In this document: positions 52,051-61,152 of the stretch, one piece after another | Numbering within the stretch: position 1 is the first letter of the stretch | How the letters are laid out: the number at the start of each line of letters is the position of its first letter | NCBI RefSeq assembly: GCF_038019025.1 | Contig: NZ_CP150496.1 | Coordinates: 1,690,001-1,754,000, forward strand | Length of the DNA stretch: 64,000 nt | Source: Polaribacter marinaquae | GTDB lineage: Bacteria > Bacteroidota > Bacteroidia > Flavobacteriales > Flavobacteriaceae | Direction: 5' to 3' | Notes under the pieces: model-generated | The model's input: the letters and a program-made list of their open reading frames with translations, nothing else | What the model was told of the DNA's origin: nothing | Databases searched by the model: none | Program-made: the position numbers and the translations under genes

Positions 52051-52743
52051 TTATTCTTTTTTTAAATTTTCTATAAAGCTTTCAACAGAAAGAGCATTAT
52101 CAACAGAAAAATCTCCAATTTTAGTTCTTCTTAATACTGATAAATGTGCACCAGAATTTAAAGCCTTTCCGTAATCAAAAGCTAAAGACCTTATATAAGT
52201 TCCTTTACTACAAACGATTCTAAATTCTACTTCTGGTAAATTTACTTTTGTTATTTCAAATTCTGAAACCGTAACAGTTCTTGCTTTAATTTCTGTTGTT
52301 TCTCCTTTTCTAGCCAATTCATACAAACGTTTTCCGTCTTTTTTAATTGCAGAAAAAATAGGTGGTTTTTGCTGAATTTCGCCAACAAATTGCTTTGTAG
52401 TTTCGTGCAATAAATCTTCTGTAATATGTGCTGTAGAAAATGTTTTATCGATTTCTGTTTCTAAATCGTAACTAGGTGTTGTTGCACCAATTGTAAAAGT
52501 ACCTGTATACTCTTTAATTTGCCCTTGATATGTATCTATTTGCTTGGTTTGTTTACCTGTACAAATAATAAGCAAACCCGTTGCTAAAGGATCTAAAGTA
52601 CCAGCATGACCAACCTTTATTTTCTTGATATTAAAGCGTTGTCTAATTTCCCAACGCAATTTATTTACTACTTGAAAAGAAGTCCAAGTTAGTGGTTTAT
52701 CAATCAGTAAAACCTGTCCGTTTTTATAATCTTCTTCAGTCAT
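52051..52743 (-). CDS. truB: tRNA pseudouridine(55) synthase
   Basis: 230 aa. Makes pseudouridine 55 in the T loop of tRNAs. The catalytic loop is GHAGTLDPLATGLL (Asp near 47). IIGATTPSYD-like GATTPSYDLETE, QKPPIFSAIKKDGKRLYELA and CSKGTYIRSLAFDYG are the family blocks. It lacks the C-terminal PUA domain of E. coli TruB, as is usual for Bacteroidota. It lies 24 bases after uppP. Confidence 0.95.
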   Translation of the reverse strand: MTEEDYKNGQVLLIDKPLTWTSFQVVNKLRWEIRQRFNIKKIKVGHAGTLDPLATGLLIICTGKQTKQIDTYQGQIKEYTGTFTIGATTPSYDLETEIDKTFSTAHITEDLLHETTKQFVGEIQQKPPIFSAIKKDGKRLYELARKGETTEIKARTVTVSEFEITKVNLPEVEFRIVCSKGTYIRSLAFDYGKALNSGAHLSVLRRTKIGDFSVDNALSVESFIENLKKE

Positions 52744-52766
52744 TTATGCTGAATCGTTTTGTAAAA

Positions 52767-53561
52767 TTAATTTAAAAGAGAATATCCTATTGCAATAAAA
52801 CCTACAATAGCACAATACACAGAAAAGTAAGAAAGTTTGCTTTTCTTCACCAAAGAAATCATCCATTTACAAGCCAATAAACCCGCTAAAAAAGCAGCTA
52901 TAAAACCTGCAATAATTGGCATCATTTCTGATGATTGAAAATTTAAATCTCCGCTTAAAACATCTTTCCCTATTTTACCAAAAATTAAAGGTACAACCAT
53001 TAAAAAAGAAAATTTAGCTGCTCTAGTCCTATCAATACCTAATAATACTGATGTAGAAATTGTTGCACCAGATCTAGAAATACCTGGCAACATTGCAATT
53101 GCTTGCGAAACACCAATAATTACTGCATTAAAAAATGATACTTTTTTTTCTGTCTTTTTAGCTTTATCTGCCAACAATAATAACAAAGCTGTTAATAAAA
53201 GCATGCAACCTACAAGCAAAATTTTACCGCCAAAGAAAGATTCTAACTGTTCTTCAAATAATAATCCTATGGCTACTGCGGGAATCATAGAAATTATAAT
53301 TTTAAGAGAAAACTTAAACTCTTCGTTCCATTTAAATTGAAACAATCCTTTAAAAATTTCTAAAATTTCTTTTCTAAAGATTACAATTGTACTTAAAGCT
53401 GTTGCAAAATGCAAAACCACCGTAAAGGTTAAACTTTCTTCTGGCACAGAAGTATCACCTAAAATAGCTTTTGCTAATTCTAAATGACCACTAGAAGAAA
53501 CAGGTAAAAATTCTGTTAAACCTTGAATAATTCCAAGAATTATAGCTTCTAAAATATCCAT
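52767..53561 (-). CDS. uppP: Undecaprenyl-diphosphatase
   Basis: 264 aa multi-pass membrane phosphatase that recycles the lipid carrier for cell wall synthesis. Catalytic motifs: GLTEFLPVSSSGHLEL (near 15) and LPGISRSGATISTSVLLGID (near 158). About eight membrane segments. Normal length. In a run ftsX, DUF3098, uppP, truB with gaps of 2-24 bases, an arrangement widely kept in Bacteroidota. Confidence 0.95.
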   Translation of the reverse strand: MDILEAIILGIIQGLTEFLPVSSSGHLELAKAILGDTSVPEESLTFTVVLHFATALSTIVIFRKEILEIFKGLFQFKWNEEFKFSLKIIISMIPAVAIGLLFEEQLESFFGGKILLVGCMLLLTALLLLLADKAKKTEKKVSFFNAVIIGVSQAIAMLPGISRSGATISTSVLLGIDRTRAAKFSFLMVVPLIFGKIGKDVLSGDLNFQSSEMMPIIAGFIAAFLAGLLACKWMISLVKKSKLSYFSVYCAIVGFIAIGYSLLN

Positions 53562-53563
53562 AT

Positions 53564-53806
53564 TTATTTATTAGGATTTAATAAGATTGCATAAATTTCT
53601 ATTGCCAAACCAACAATTACTAATGTTGGCGCAAGTCTAATTCTTTGCCAATTATATATTTCTTTATTAAAAACCTCTGGGTTATCACTACCGCCACCAG
53701 ACATAAAAATAAATCCTAAACTAATTACTGCAATACCAATAATCATAAAAATATAATTCTTCTTCCCAAAAAGAAATTCTGGATTTTGTACCTGTTCGTC
53801 TTTCAT
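53564..53806 (-). CDS. DUF3098 two-helix membrane protein
   Basis: 80 aa. Two membrane segments (FMIIGIAVISLGFIFM and LAPTLVIVGLAIEIYAIL) with a loop SGGGSDNPEVFNKEIYNWQR between them, typical of DUF3098. The gene lies between ftsX (4 bases) and uppP (2 bases), a conserved position in Bacteroidota. A cell-division or cell-wall accessory role is suggested by position only. Confidence 0.88.
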   Translation of the reverse strand: MKDEQVQNPEFLFGKKNYIFMIIGIAVISLGFIFMSGGGSDNPEVFNKEIYNWQRIRLAPTLVIVGLAIEIYAILLNPNK

Positions 53807-53810
53807 AGTA

Positions 53811-54689
53811 TTAATAATAAAGTTCTTCTGTTTGTAAATTTAAAAGGCGCTGTGTTGCAAAAAACGTACTTAACCATGTTATAATAAAAGCAGATAATAA
53901 CACACCTGCAACCAAATAACTAATAGTAACGTAATCTTTTAACAACCTTAAACTTGGTGCTAAACTATCTAAATAATAGATTACTAAACCTAAACCAATA
54001 AGCGCTAAAATTGCACCAATTATACCTAATTTTATACCTTGCCAAATAAACGGTTTTCTAATAAAACCTTTTGTAGCACCAACCATTTGCATGGTTTTTA
54101 TATTAAACCTTTTCGAGTAAATAGATAATCTAATAGCACTATTAATTAATATAATTGCCACCAAACTAAAAAAACCACTTAAGGCTAATAACCAAAAGCT
54201 AATTCTTTTAATATTCTTGGTAAGTATATTTATTAAGGGTTTATCGTAAGAAACATCTGCAACAAATGCATTTTTTAAAAACCTAGATTCTAACTCTTCC
54301 ATTTTTTCTGGAGTAACAAAATCTGCTTTTAAGTAGATGTCTATTCCGTTTTTAAGAGGATTCTCACCTAAAAACTTCATAAAATCTTCTCCAATTTCTT
54401 TACTGTATTGTTTTGCAGCTTGGGTTTTTGAAGTATAAATTACTCGTTTTGTAAACACTTCTTTTTGAATTGACTCTTTAAAAGAATTGATTTGCTTTCT
54501 GTTTACATTATCTTTTAAAAATAGTGTTATTGCTACTTTTTCTTTTACTCGATTAGAAACCAAAGTAGATTTTAAAAGTACCAAACCTAACACACCAACC
54601 ATAAAAAGTACTAAAGCAATACTAATTACAACAGAAATGTAAGAAGATGCTAAGCGTCTTTTTTGATAAGATTCGAATTTTGAAGGCAT
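53811..54689 (-). CDS. ftsX: Cell division protein FtsX
   Basis: 292 aa. Four membrane segments; the N-terminal one is near 20-40 (SVVISIALVLFMVGVLGLVL), then a periplasmic domain, then three more from about 165, with LINSAIRLSIYSKRFNIKTM and MQMVGATKGFIRKPFIWQGI as the MacB/FtsX permease core. FtsX with FtsE links septal cell wall hydrolysis to division; ftsE is not in the window. It begins the ftsX-DUF3098-uppP-truB run. Confidence 0.92.
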   Translation of the reverse strand: MPSKFESYQKRRLASSYISVVISIALVLFMVGVLGLVLLKSTLVSNRVKEKVAITLFLKDNVNRKQINSFKESIQKEVFTKRVIYTSKTQAAKQYSKEIGEDFMKFLGENPLKNGIDIYLKADFVTPEKMEELESRFLKNAFVADVSYDKPLINILTKNIKRISFWLLALSGFFSLVAIILINSAIRLSIYSKRFNIKTMQMVGATKGFIRKPFIWQGIKLGIIGAILALIGLGLVIYYLDSLAPSLRLLKDYVTISYLVAGVLLSAFIITWLSTFFATQRLLNLQTEELYY

Positions 54690-54763
54690 TTACAATAACT
54701 TTTAAAACTGTGGCAAGATAATAATTAGTATGCAGTTAACAGTGTCTGTTAGCAGTATTTTAA

Positions 54764-55165
54764 CTATTCTATCTCTTGACATAACTCAATTAAAACACCG
54801 TTTGTTGTTTTAGGGTGTAAAAAAGCAACTAATTTATTGTCAGCTCCTTTTTTTGGTGTTTCGTTTAACACAGTAAAACCTTCGTTTTTTAATCTAGTTA
54901 TTTCTACATTGATATCTGCTACAGCAAATGCTATGTGATGAATTCCTTCTCCTTTTTTATCTATAAATTTGGCAATTGGGCTATCTTCTTTTGTTGCTTG
55001 TAACAACTCTACTTTATTGGGTCCTGTTTTAAAAAATGAAGTTTTAACACCTTCGGATTCAACTTCTTCTTCTTTGTAATGCTTTTCGCCAAAAAGTGAT
55101 GCAAATAATTTATTTGAGACCTCTAAATCTTTAACTGCAATACCTATGTGTTCTATTTTATCCAT
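54764..55165 (-). CDS. mce: Methylmalonyl-CoA epimerase
   Basis: 133 aa VOC-fold enzyme. The metal ligands can be read: His in IEHIGIAVKDL (near 6), His in GIHHIAFAVAD (near 76) and Glu in VLIELCQE (near 127), as in known epimerases. It interconverts (R)- and (S)-methylmalonyl-CoA on the propionate/succinate route. The mutase genes are not adjacent. Length is right. Confidence 0.92.
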   Translation of the reverse strand: MDKIEHIGIAVKDLEVSNKLFASLFGEKHYKEEEVESEGVKTSFFKTGPNKVELLQATKEDSPIAKFIDKKGEGIHHIAFAVADINVEITRLKNEGFTVLNETPKKGADNKLVAFLHPKTTNGVLIELCQEIE

Positions 55166-55188
55166 AGGGTAAAAATAGTAAAAGCTAT

Positions 55189-55635
55189 TTAACCATCATA
55201 ACCAAAACCACTTTTGTCTTCAACCTCTAATTTTTCTATTTTTAGATAAACATTATTCATTAATAAGTTTTCTGAATTTAAATTTACTGCATTCAAAAAC
55301 AAAGAATCTTTTTCTCTTAATAACAAAGTTATAGACTTATTAGTAGATTTTACAGCATGATAACTTTTAGTTTCTTTATTAATTACTGCAGTAATTTCAG
55401 ATTTATAATTATTTACATATAAACTTAATTCTGATACAGCATCTTTATAAAATGTACTTAAAGAGTTTTGACTAAAACCCCAATCTATTTTATAAATACC
55501 ATACACAGGAATAGTTAATTTCTTATTCGTAACAGAACCATGTTTAGAATTAAAATCTACATCACCAGATATTGTTAGTTCTTTTAATTCCTCATTAAAT
55601 GTAAATCCGGTAGTTTTATCTAATACAATTTCCAT
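55189..55635 (-). CDS. Unrecognised soluble protein, 148 aa
   Basis: No family recognised. No signal peptide or membrane segment; mostly beta by look (TGFTFNEELKELTISGDVDF, KLTIPVYGIYKIDWGFSQNS). The ending is SGFGYDG. It lies 23 bases upstream of mce and has the same direction, so it may share its transcript. Coding is likely because of codon use and its place in the run. Confidence 0.55.
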   Translation of the reverse strand: MEIVLDKTTGFTFNEELKELTISGDVDFNSKHGSVTNKKLTIPVYGIYKIDWGFSQNSLSTFYKDAVSELSLYVNNYKSEITAVINKETKSYHAVKSTNKSITLLLREKDSLFLNAVNLNSENLLMNNVYLKIEKLEVEDKSGFGYDG

Positions 55636-55707
55636 AATTTTTTATTTCAAAAATACATGTAGATTTTTGTATTTATCTAAGGAAAAACACCCATAAATAG
55701 CAGTATT

Positions 55708-57126
55708 TTAATCTTTTGCTATAATTTTAATATTATCTAATTCGTAAGTTCCATCAAAGTTTACATTGCCATTACCTTTGTATTTAAAAGCGATATATGC
55801 AGTGCCCGAATAATTAGATAAATCTATATATGTAGAATGTATCCAATTTTTAAAACCTTCTCCATCAGAAACAATTTTTGCAGGTAAAACGGTCCAATTT
55901 GCTGTACTAATATTATTAGAATCACCATTAAAATCCGTAGAAACTAAAACTTCTAATTCGCTACCATTGGCAAAACTATTTGATGTTTCAAAAGAAAGAA
56001 ACTCCTCTAAAGTAGCATCTAAATCAACACCTTTGGTTATCAGCCAAGTTATTGTACTTGCATCAGAAGAATTAGCAGAACCTATTCTTGCGGCTTTACT
56101 TTGCGAATAAGTATCAGTGTAAGATCGCCAAGATTTTGTACCTTCTTCTCTATAATTTAACCAATCTGCTACTCTTATTTCTCCAGAAGTTGTCTCAAAA
56201 CCTTCTTCTAATAAAGTAATATTAAAATCTTGTTCGGTTTGCGTGGTACATCTTTCATTAGACATTAAAACATCTTCTGTAGAATTTAATACAAGTACTA
56301 AAAAATCGCCACTATAATCTTTAGAAACCAATGCGTTAATTGTTCCGCCACCAGTTGGTAGCGCATTATTTGCAAAGTTTGCAAAAGAACTTGTTTCTAA
56401 AACAAGATCTGCAAAACCTAATCTTTGGCAAGTTTGAATTTTTCTTTGTGTATCAAAATCTTCTGTAGGATCTACATAAGATTTACCTGCTAAATTTTCT
56501 GGAAAAATTACATTATTTACAGAAACAAAAGTACCTATATCATAAGCACTTAATGCTGCTAAAGAAACTGCTTTAGGTACAATTATTTCTGCTTTTTCTG
56601 AACGAAAAAAATGACCATCTATTTGTTTAGAAGAAACACTTTCTATTTCGTTTTCATTTGTAATACTTAATTTACCACCTATTGTTATAATTCCGTCACC
56701 AGAATTTAATTCGCCAATAAATAAATCTTTTAATCGAATGTAAACCTCTCTACCCAAATTAAATTTATTGAATGTATTGGTTAGGTTAACTGCTATTTTT
56801 ATTCCGGCGGTAGGATTTTCTGGAGCATCTTGCATATAAAACTCTCTAAAATAATTCCCGTTTTCATCAGAAGAATTCACATAGCCTTTCACAACAATAT
56901 CAGAAGTAATTTTTAATGGCTTGTTGCCAGAAATGTATAATTCTTTTAATGCTTTTATAGACTTCAATTCTAAGAGATTACTATCAATACTATCTAAAAC
57001 TGCTGTAAGATTTTTGTTTTCTTCTTCACCTAAATTTTCTGGAACTGTATAATCGCTATCTGCTACACAAGTAATAAATAGCAAACTTGTAATAATTAAT
57101 AAAGTTGTTAATGTATTTCTTTTCAT
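55708..57126 (-). CDS. DUF5689 lipoprotein
   Basis: 472 aa. Lipoprotein signal with Cys near 20 (LLFITCVADSDY). A DUF5689 domain (about 60-270) has LYISGNKPLKITSDIVVKGY, SSDENGNYFREFYMQDAPEN and LVLETSSFANFANNALPTGG. The C-terminal part (about 300-472) is a jelly-roll of the choice-of-anchor type (LLEEGFETTSG, YIAFKYKGNGNVNFDGTYEL). It is placed on the cell surface, 11 bases after a TonB receptor gene, so it may be the partner lipoprotein of that receptor. Substrate unknown. Confidence 0.85.
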   Translation of the reverse strand: MKRNTLTTLLIITSLLFITCVADSDYTVPENLGEEENKNLTAVLDSIDSNLLELKSIKALKELYISGNKPLKITSDIVVKGYVNSSDENGNYFREFYMQDAPENPTAGIKIAVNLTNTFNKFNLGREVYIRLKDLFIGELNSGDGIITIGGKLSITNENEIESVSSKQIDGHFFRSEKAEIIVPKAVSLAALSAYDIGTFVSVNNVIFPENLAGKSYVDPTEDFDTQRKIQTCQRLGFADLVLETSSFANFANNALPTGGGTINALVSKDYSGDFLVLVLNSTEDVLMSNERCTTQTEQDFNITLLEEGFETTSGEIRVADWLNYREEGTKSWRSYTDTYSQSKAARIGSANSSDASTITWLITKGVDLDATLEEFLSFETSNSFANGSELEVLVSTDFNGDSNNISTANWTVLPAKIVSDGEGFKNWIHSTYIDLSNYSGTAYIAFKYKGNGNVNFDGTYELDNIKIIAKD

Positions 57127-57137
57127 TTTAAATATTT

Positions 57138-59888
57138 TTAGAAGCTGATGTTTAGGTTTAAAAAGTAAGTTGTACCTCTACCGTACCAATATTTATTACC
57201 AAACACCGGTTTTGCCAAACTTTTGTCTGCTTTTAATTCGTTGTAGTTTGCATTTCTACCTTGTTCAAAACCGCCAGATTTATATTCTTTATTTAATAAG
57301 TTATTAATGGTAGCAAATACACTTATGTAGTATTTTTTAATTTTATAAGATTTACCACCAACAATATTTACAACCTTATAACTATCAAATTTTTCTTGTT
57401 TTAATAATTCTCTAGCAGTTTCTGTGTTATAATTAGAAAAACTTAAACCATCCGAATCTGTATAAAAATTGCTTGTTCTTGTTAACGGAGCAATGTCTAT
57501 ATATGTATTTGAAAAGAAATTGGTTGTGGCACCAACCCACCAATAATCTGGATCTCTATATTCGAAGCCTATAGAATAGGCGTTATGTGGGCCAGCTGCA
57601 ATTTTATAATTTTTAAGATTTGATGTGTAATTTTTAGATCTTCCGTTTTCATCGAAAATACCAGTATTAGAAATATCTGATGTTAAATATAAATCTGGAT
57701 TATTATTGTAAACAAAACTACCCACAGAGGCTGCTCCTTTTAATTTTAAAGTCGCTGTAATTTGTGCTTCTAATCCTAATTCTAAACCTAATTGTCTTTT
57801 TTCTATTCCTGATAAAATTTCTTGTACAAAAGCTGTGTTATCACCACCTAAACCATCTGCAAAATAGAACGAAATTTCTGTAGCGTCTTTTATGCTTGTA
57901 TAATAACCTGTTAATCTTGCTGTAATTACAGGACTCCTTCTAATATAACTTATATCTGTAGTTAAAATTTTTTCACTTTGTAAATCATCAACTAAATTGT
58001 TATTTTCTCTAGAATTGGAAAAAGAATTTCTTAATGTTGGTGCTTGAGTTAAGTAACCAAAATTAGCATTGATTATATTTCGACCGTTTATTTTATAAGT
58101 AGCACCAGATTTAAAACCATAATTTGTGAAATTTAGCTTTTCTGAATTGCCTAAAGAATTGTTTTCAAATCTTCCGTTTTTATAAAGACCTTCTCTATAA
58201 CTAGCAGAATTAGAAATTTTTAATGCAGCAAAAAAATCTAACTTATTATATTTAAACTGTGCTTGTAAAAAAGCATTTATAACTGTTGAGTTTAAGTTGA
58301 AATTGTATTTAAATTTTTCTCCTACACCAACAATTCTATCAGGATTTTGTAAATCGTTTTGCATTTGAGCTTTAGAAGCTGCAAAATTATTTACATCTAA
58401 ATAACCATTTCCGCCTAACAAATCTATTACTTCTGCAAAGTTTTCAGATTTTAACTGTTTATATTCTAACTTAGAGTTGATGGAAAAATTATCATTTATT
58501 TCTAAATTATAAATACTATTTAACGTAATTAATTTGTCATCATTTCTATCTTCATATAGAACAAAAGCACTATTAGAGTAGGTGTTTGCTGTAGTTACAT
58601 TTGCATCAAAAATAGTTCTCCAATTTATTTGGCCGTCATCTAAAAAATTTTCTTGAGCAGTATATGCTTCTGCCAAATTATTGGTTCGTAAAAAATAACT
58701 TGGTAATTTTTGATAATAAGACGGACTCGGGTTTGCACCACCATTAAAATCGATTCTGCTGTTTCCTATATTACCAAATTGATAAGAAATATTTGTTTGT
58801 AAAGACGCTTTTTCAGAAATAGTCCAAAAATGATTCAGCATTAAAATAGGTTCTGCAACTTCTTTAATTCTCGCATTCAATTTATTACCATTTAAAAAAC
58901 CCCAATATTCGTTGTATGCAATACCTTTTAAATCAAAAACTTCTTGTGTATTTGGTGAGGATTTACCTCTTCTATTTGGTGTAAAAATTCCTGTAAAGTT
59001 TAAACTATGTACTTCATTAAATTTTTTTTCTATGGATGCAAAAGCTGAATACGCATTGTAAGAAGTACCCTCATTAAACCCTTCTTTACCTAATCTTCTA
59101 CTTCCAGAAAAAGTAAAAGACCAACCTTTTTTTGAAATCCCAGAGCTGTAAGTTGCCATTAATCTATGTACATAACTTCTATTAGAAGATGAATATGAAA
59201 CTCTACTGCCGGGTCTTTGTAAAGACGCCCTAGCATCTATATTAGTTGCGCCTAAAATTCCGCCAAAAGTAAAATTAGAAGCGGCTAAACCGTTGGTAAA
59301 CTCTTGATTTCTTAGCACATCATTCAATCCGCCCCAATTGCTCCATTGAGCTCTTCCGTCATAAATCTTATTCATTTCTATTCCGTTTATTAGAACTTTT
59401 CCGTTACCAGAATCTAAACCACGAACTCTAAAAAAAGATGAACTAAACTCAAATGCAGCAGTTCTTAAAAAAACATCTCTAGAAGATTGCAACAAACCCG
59501 CTATATTATCTGCAGAATTAGCATCATCATTTAACTCATCATCTGTAATTGTAATAATACTTAAGTCTTCTTGTTCTATATCTAACTTATAAAGTATAAT
59601 TTCACCAAGATTGATGTTAATAGTATTTAAATCAATGGGGAAATTTTGAGTTTCGTAACCCAAAAAAGAGATTTGCAAAAGATGTTTTCCTTTAGGAATA
59701 TTTTTTAGTTTAAATACTCCATTTTCTGTAGTTTTAGTTTCAATATTTAATTTCTTAATTCTTATTGAAACATTTTCTAAAGGCTCTTTAGAATGGTGAC
59801 TCATCACAATTCCTTCTAAAATATTTTGAGTAAAAATTTTAGTATAGCACAATAGAAATACAACTATTAAAACAATAGTTCTATTCAT
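57138..59888 (-). CDS. TonB-dependent receptor with carboxypeptidase-like N-domain
   Basis: About 916 aa from the ATG at 59888; the frame to 59918 adds ten residues in front of the signal peptide (NRTIVLIVVFLLCYTKIFTQ). Domains: carboxypeptidase-regulatory-like repeat (about 25-100: LEGIVMSHHSKEPLENVSIR), plug domain (about 115-230: VFLRTAAFEFSSSFFRVRGL, NGIEMNKIYDGRAQWSNWGG), then a 22-strand barrel ending in LNLNISF with a C-terminal Phe. Outer-membrane importer driven by TonB. The substrate is not evident; it is followed by a DUF5689 lipoprotein and divergent from an EEP-family protein gene. Confidence 0.93.
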   Translation of the reverse strand: MNRTIVLIVVFLLCYTKIFTQNILEGIVMSHHSKEPLENVSIRIKKLNIETKTTENGVFKLKNIPKGKHLLQISFLGYETQNFPIDLNTININLGEIILYKLDIEQEDLSIITITDDELNDDANSADNIAGLLQSSRDVFLRTAAFEFSSSFFRVRGLDSGNGKVLINGIEMNKIYDGRAQWSNWGGLNDVLRNQEFTNGLAASNFTFGGILGATNIDARASLQRPGSRVSYSSSNRSYVHRLMATYSSGISKKGWSFTFSGSRRLGKEGFNEGTSYNAYSAFASIEKKFNEVHSLNFTGIFTPNRRGKSSPNTQEVFDLKGIAYNEYWGFLNGNKLNARIKEVAEPILMLNHFWTISEKASLQTNISYQFGNIGNSRIDFNGGANPSPSYYQKLPSYFLRTNNLAEAYTAQENFLDDGQINWRTIFDANVTTANTYSNSAFVLYEDRNDDKLITLNSIYNLEINDNFSINSKLEYKQLKSENFAEVIDLLGGNGYLDVNNFAASKAQMQNDLQNPDRIVGVGEKFKYNFNLNSTVINAFLQAQFKYNKLDFFAALKISNSASYREGLYKNGRFENNSLGNSEKLNFTNYGFKSGATYKINGRNIINANFGYLTQAPTLRNSFSNSRENNNLVDDLQSEKILTTDISYIRRSPVITARLTGYYTSIKDATEISFYFADGLGGDNTAFVQEILSGIEKRQLGLELGLEAQITATLKLKGAASVGSFVYNNNPDLYLTSDISNTGIFDENGRSKNYTSNLKNYKIAAGPHNAYSIGFEYRDPDYWWVGATTNFFSNTYIDIAPLTRTSNFYTDSDGLSFSNYNTETARELLKQEKFDSYKVVNIVGGKSYKIKKYYISVFATINNLLNKEYKSGGFEQGRNANYNELKADKSLAKPVFGNKYWYGRGTTYFLNLNISF

Positions 59889-59990
59889 AAAGTTTTCTTT
59901 TTCAGTTTTATAGCGCACTAAATTTAGAGTTTTTTTTCTAAAAAAGAATACTAAATTCTATTTTTCTTTTATTTGAATCTAAATGTTTTA

Positions 59991-59998
59991 TAGATTTG
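59991..59998 (+). promoter_or_regulatory. -7 box for the EEP-family gene
   Basis: TAGATTTG matches TAnnTTTG and ends 9 bases before the chosen ATG at 60008, so the leader would be very short. Confidence 0.45.
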
Positions 59999-60007
59999 TT
60001 TAAAAAA

Positions 60008-61063
60008 ATGCGAAATTATTTATGTCTTTTCTTACTCTTTATTCTTTGTACTTCTAATTCTTTTTCTCAGAAAAACAGCAAAAAATATGCTATTAGAACT
60101 ATTGCTTTTTACAACTTAGAAAATTTATTTGACACGATTAATGATGTTTCTTTAAATGATGAAGCTAGCCCCATAATGGAATTAAAATTTAATCGATCTA
60201 AGGTTTATTGGGATAAAATAGACAAACTTTCGAGCACAATTTCAAAAATTGGTTTCGAAAAATCAAATACAAGTCCGGCAATAATTGGTGTTTCTGAAAT
60301 AGAAAATTTAAATGTTTTAGAAGATTTAATTAATTCGAAACATTTAAAAGATAAAAACTATGGTATTGTGCATTACGATTCTCCAGACAAAAGAGGTATT
60401 GATGTAGCGTTATTATATCAAAAAAGATATTTTAAACCCATTTACCATGAAGCATTCAACCCAAATATTTACAAAGAAAACAAGAAGATTTTTACTAGAG
60501 ATCAGTTACTAGTTTCGGGTTATTTAGATGACGAGCTAATACATGTTATTGTAAATCATTGGCCATCTAGAAGAGGCGGAGAATCTAAAAGTAGACCTTT
60601 AAGGGAAAAAGCAGCGTATCAGAATTTAAAAATTATCGAAAAAATAATATCTGAAAATGAAAATGCTAAGTTTTTAATTATGGGCGATTTTAATGATGAC
60701 CCTATAAATTCTAGTTTTAAAAACGTTCTTAAAACTAAAAGTAGAAAAAAGAATGTGCTAGAAAAAGACATTTATAATCCGTATGAAGATTTATACCGAA
60801 GAGGCTTTAATACTTTGGCTTATAGAGATAAGTTAAATCTTTTTGATATGATTCTAATTTCATCGACTCTTTTAAACAAGGGCAAAAAAGATTTTTCTAG
60901 TTATAAAATGTTTAAAGCTATGATTTTTAACAAGCAATTTTTAAGTCATAAAAAAGGAAAGTTTAAAGGATATCCGTTTCGAAGTTTTTCTAACGGATCT
61001 TATACTGGCGGATATTCTGACCATTATCCTGTTTACATGTATTTGTTAAAAGAAAAAAACTAA
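60008..61063 (+). CDS. Secreted endonuclease/exonuclease/phosphatase-family protein
   Basis: 351 aa from the ATG at 60008; a TTG at 59996 is in frame but lies inside the -7 box. Signal peptide 1-21 (LFILCTSNSFSQ). The EEP fold motifs are AFYNLENLFD, GVSEIENLNVLEDL (Glu ligand near 90), VNHWPSRRGGESKS (His), MGDFNDDPIN (Asp/Asn near 218) and SDHYPVYMYL (catalytic His). The family has DNases, phosphodiesterases and lipid phosphatases. Its exported site next to a TonB receptor and DUF5689 lipoprotein suggests extracellular nucleic acid or phosphate-ester breakdown (inference). Confidence 0.88.
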   Translation: MRNYLCLFLLFILCTSNSFSQKNSKKYAIRTIAFYNLENLFDTINDVSLNDEASPIMELKFNRSKVYWDKIDKLSSTISKIGFEKSNTSPAIIGVSEIENLNVLEDLINSKHLKDKNYGIVHYDSPDKRGIDVALLYQKRYFKPIYHEAFNPNIYKENKKIFTRDQLLVSGYLDDELIHVIVNHWPSRRGGESKSRPLREKAAYQNLKIIEKIISENENAKFLIMGDFNDDPINSSFKNVLKTKSRKKNVLEKDIYNPYEDLYRRGFNTLAYRDKLNLFDMILISSTLLNKGKKDFSSYKMFKAMIFNKQFLSHKKGKFKGYPFRSFSNGSYTGGYSDHYPVYMYLLKEKN

Positions 61064-61084
61064 AATTTATTGTTTTAAAAACAG

Positions 61085-61120
61085 AAAAACCCGAAACTAA
61101 AGAAGTTTCGGGTTTTTTTT
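61085..61120 (+). terminator. Terminator after the EEP-family gene, possibly bidirectional
   Basis: AAAAACCCGAAACT pairs with AGTTTCGGGTTTTT, then T run. It can also serve the rng gene that ends at 61153 on the minus strand. Confidence 0.9.
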
Positions 61121-61152
61121 GATAATAAATTATTGCCTTTTACAGCTATTAA

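Noticed and set aside
59889..59918. Longer start for the TonB receptor
   Set aside because: The added ten residues are charged and precede an excellent signal peptide that begins at the ATG at 59888.
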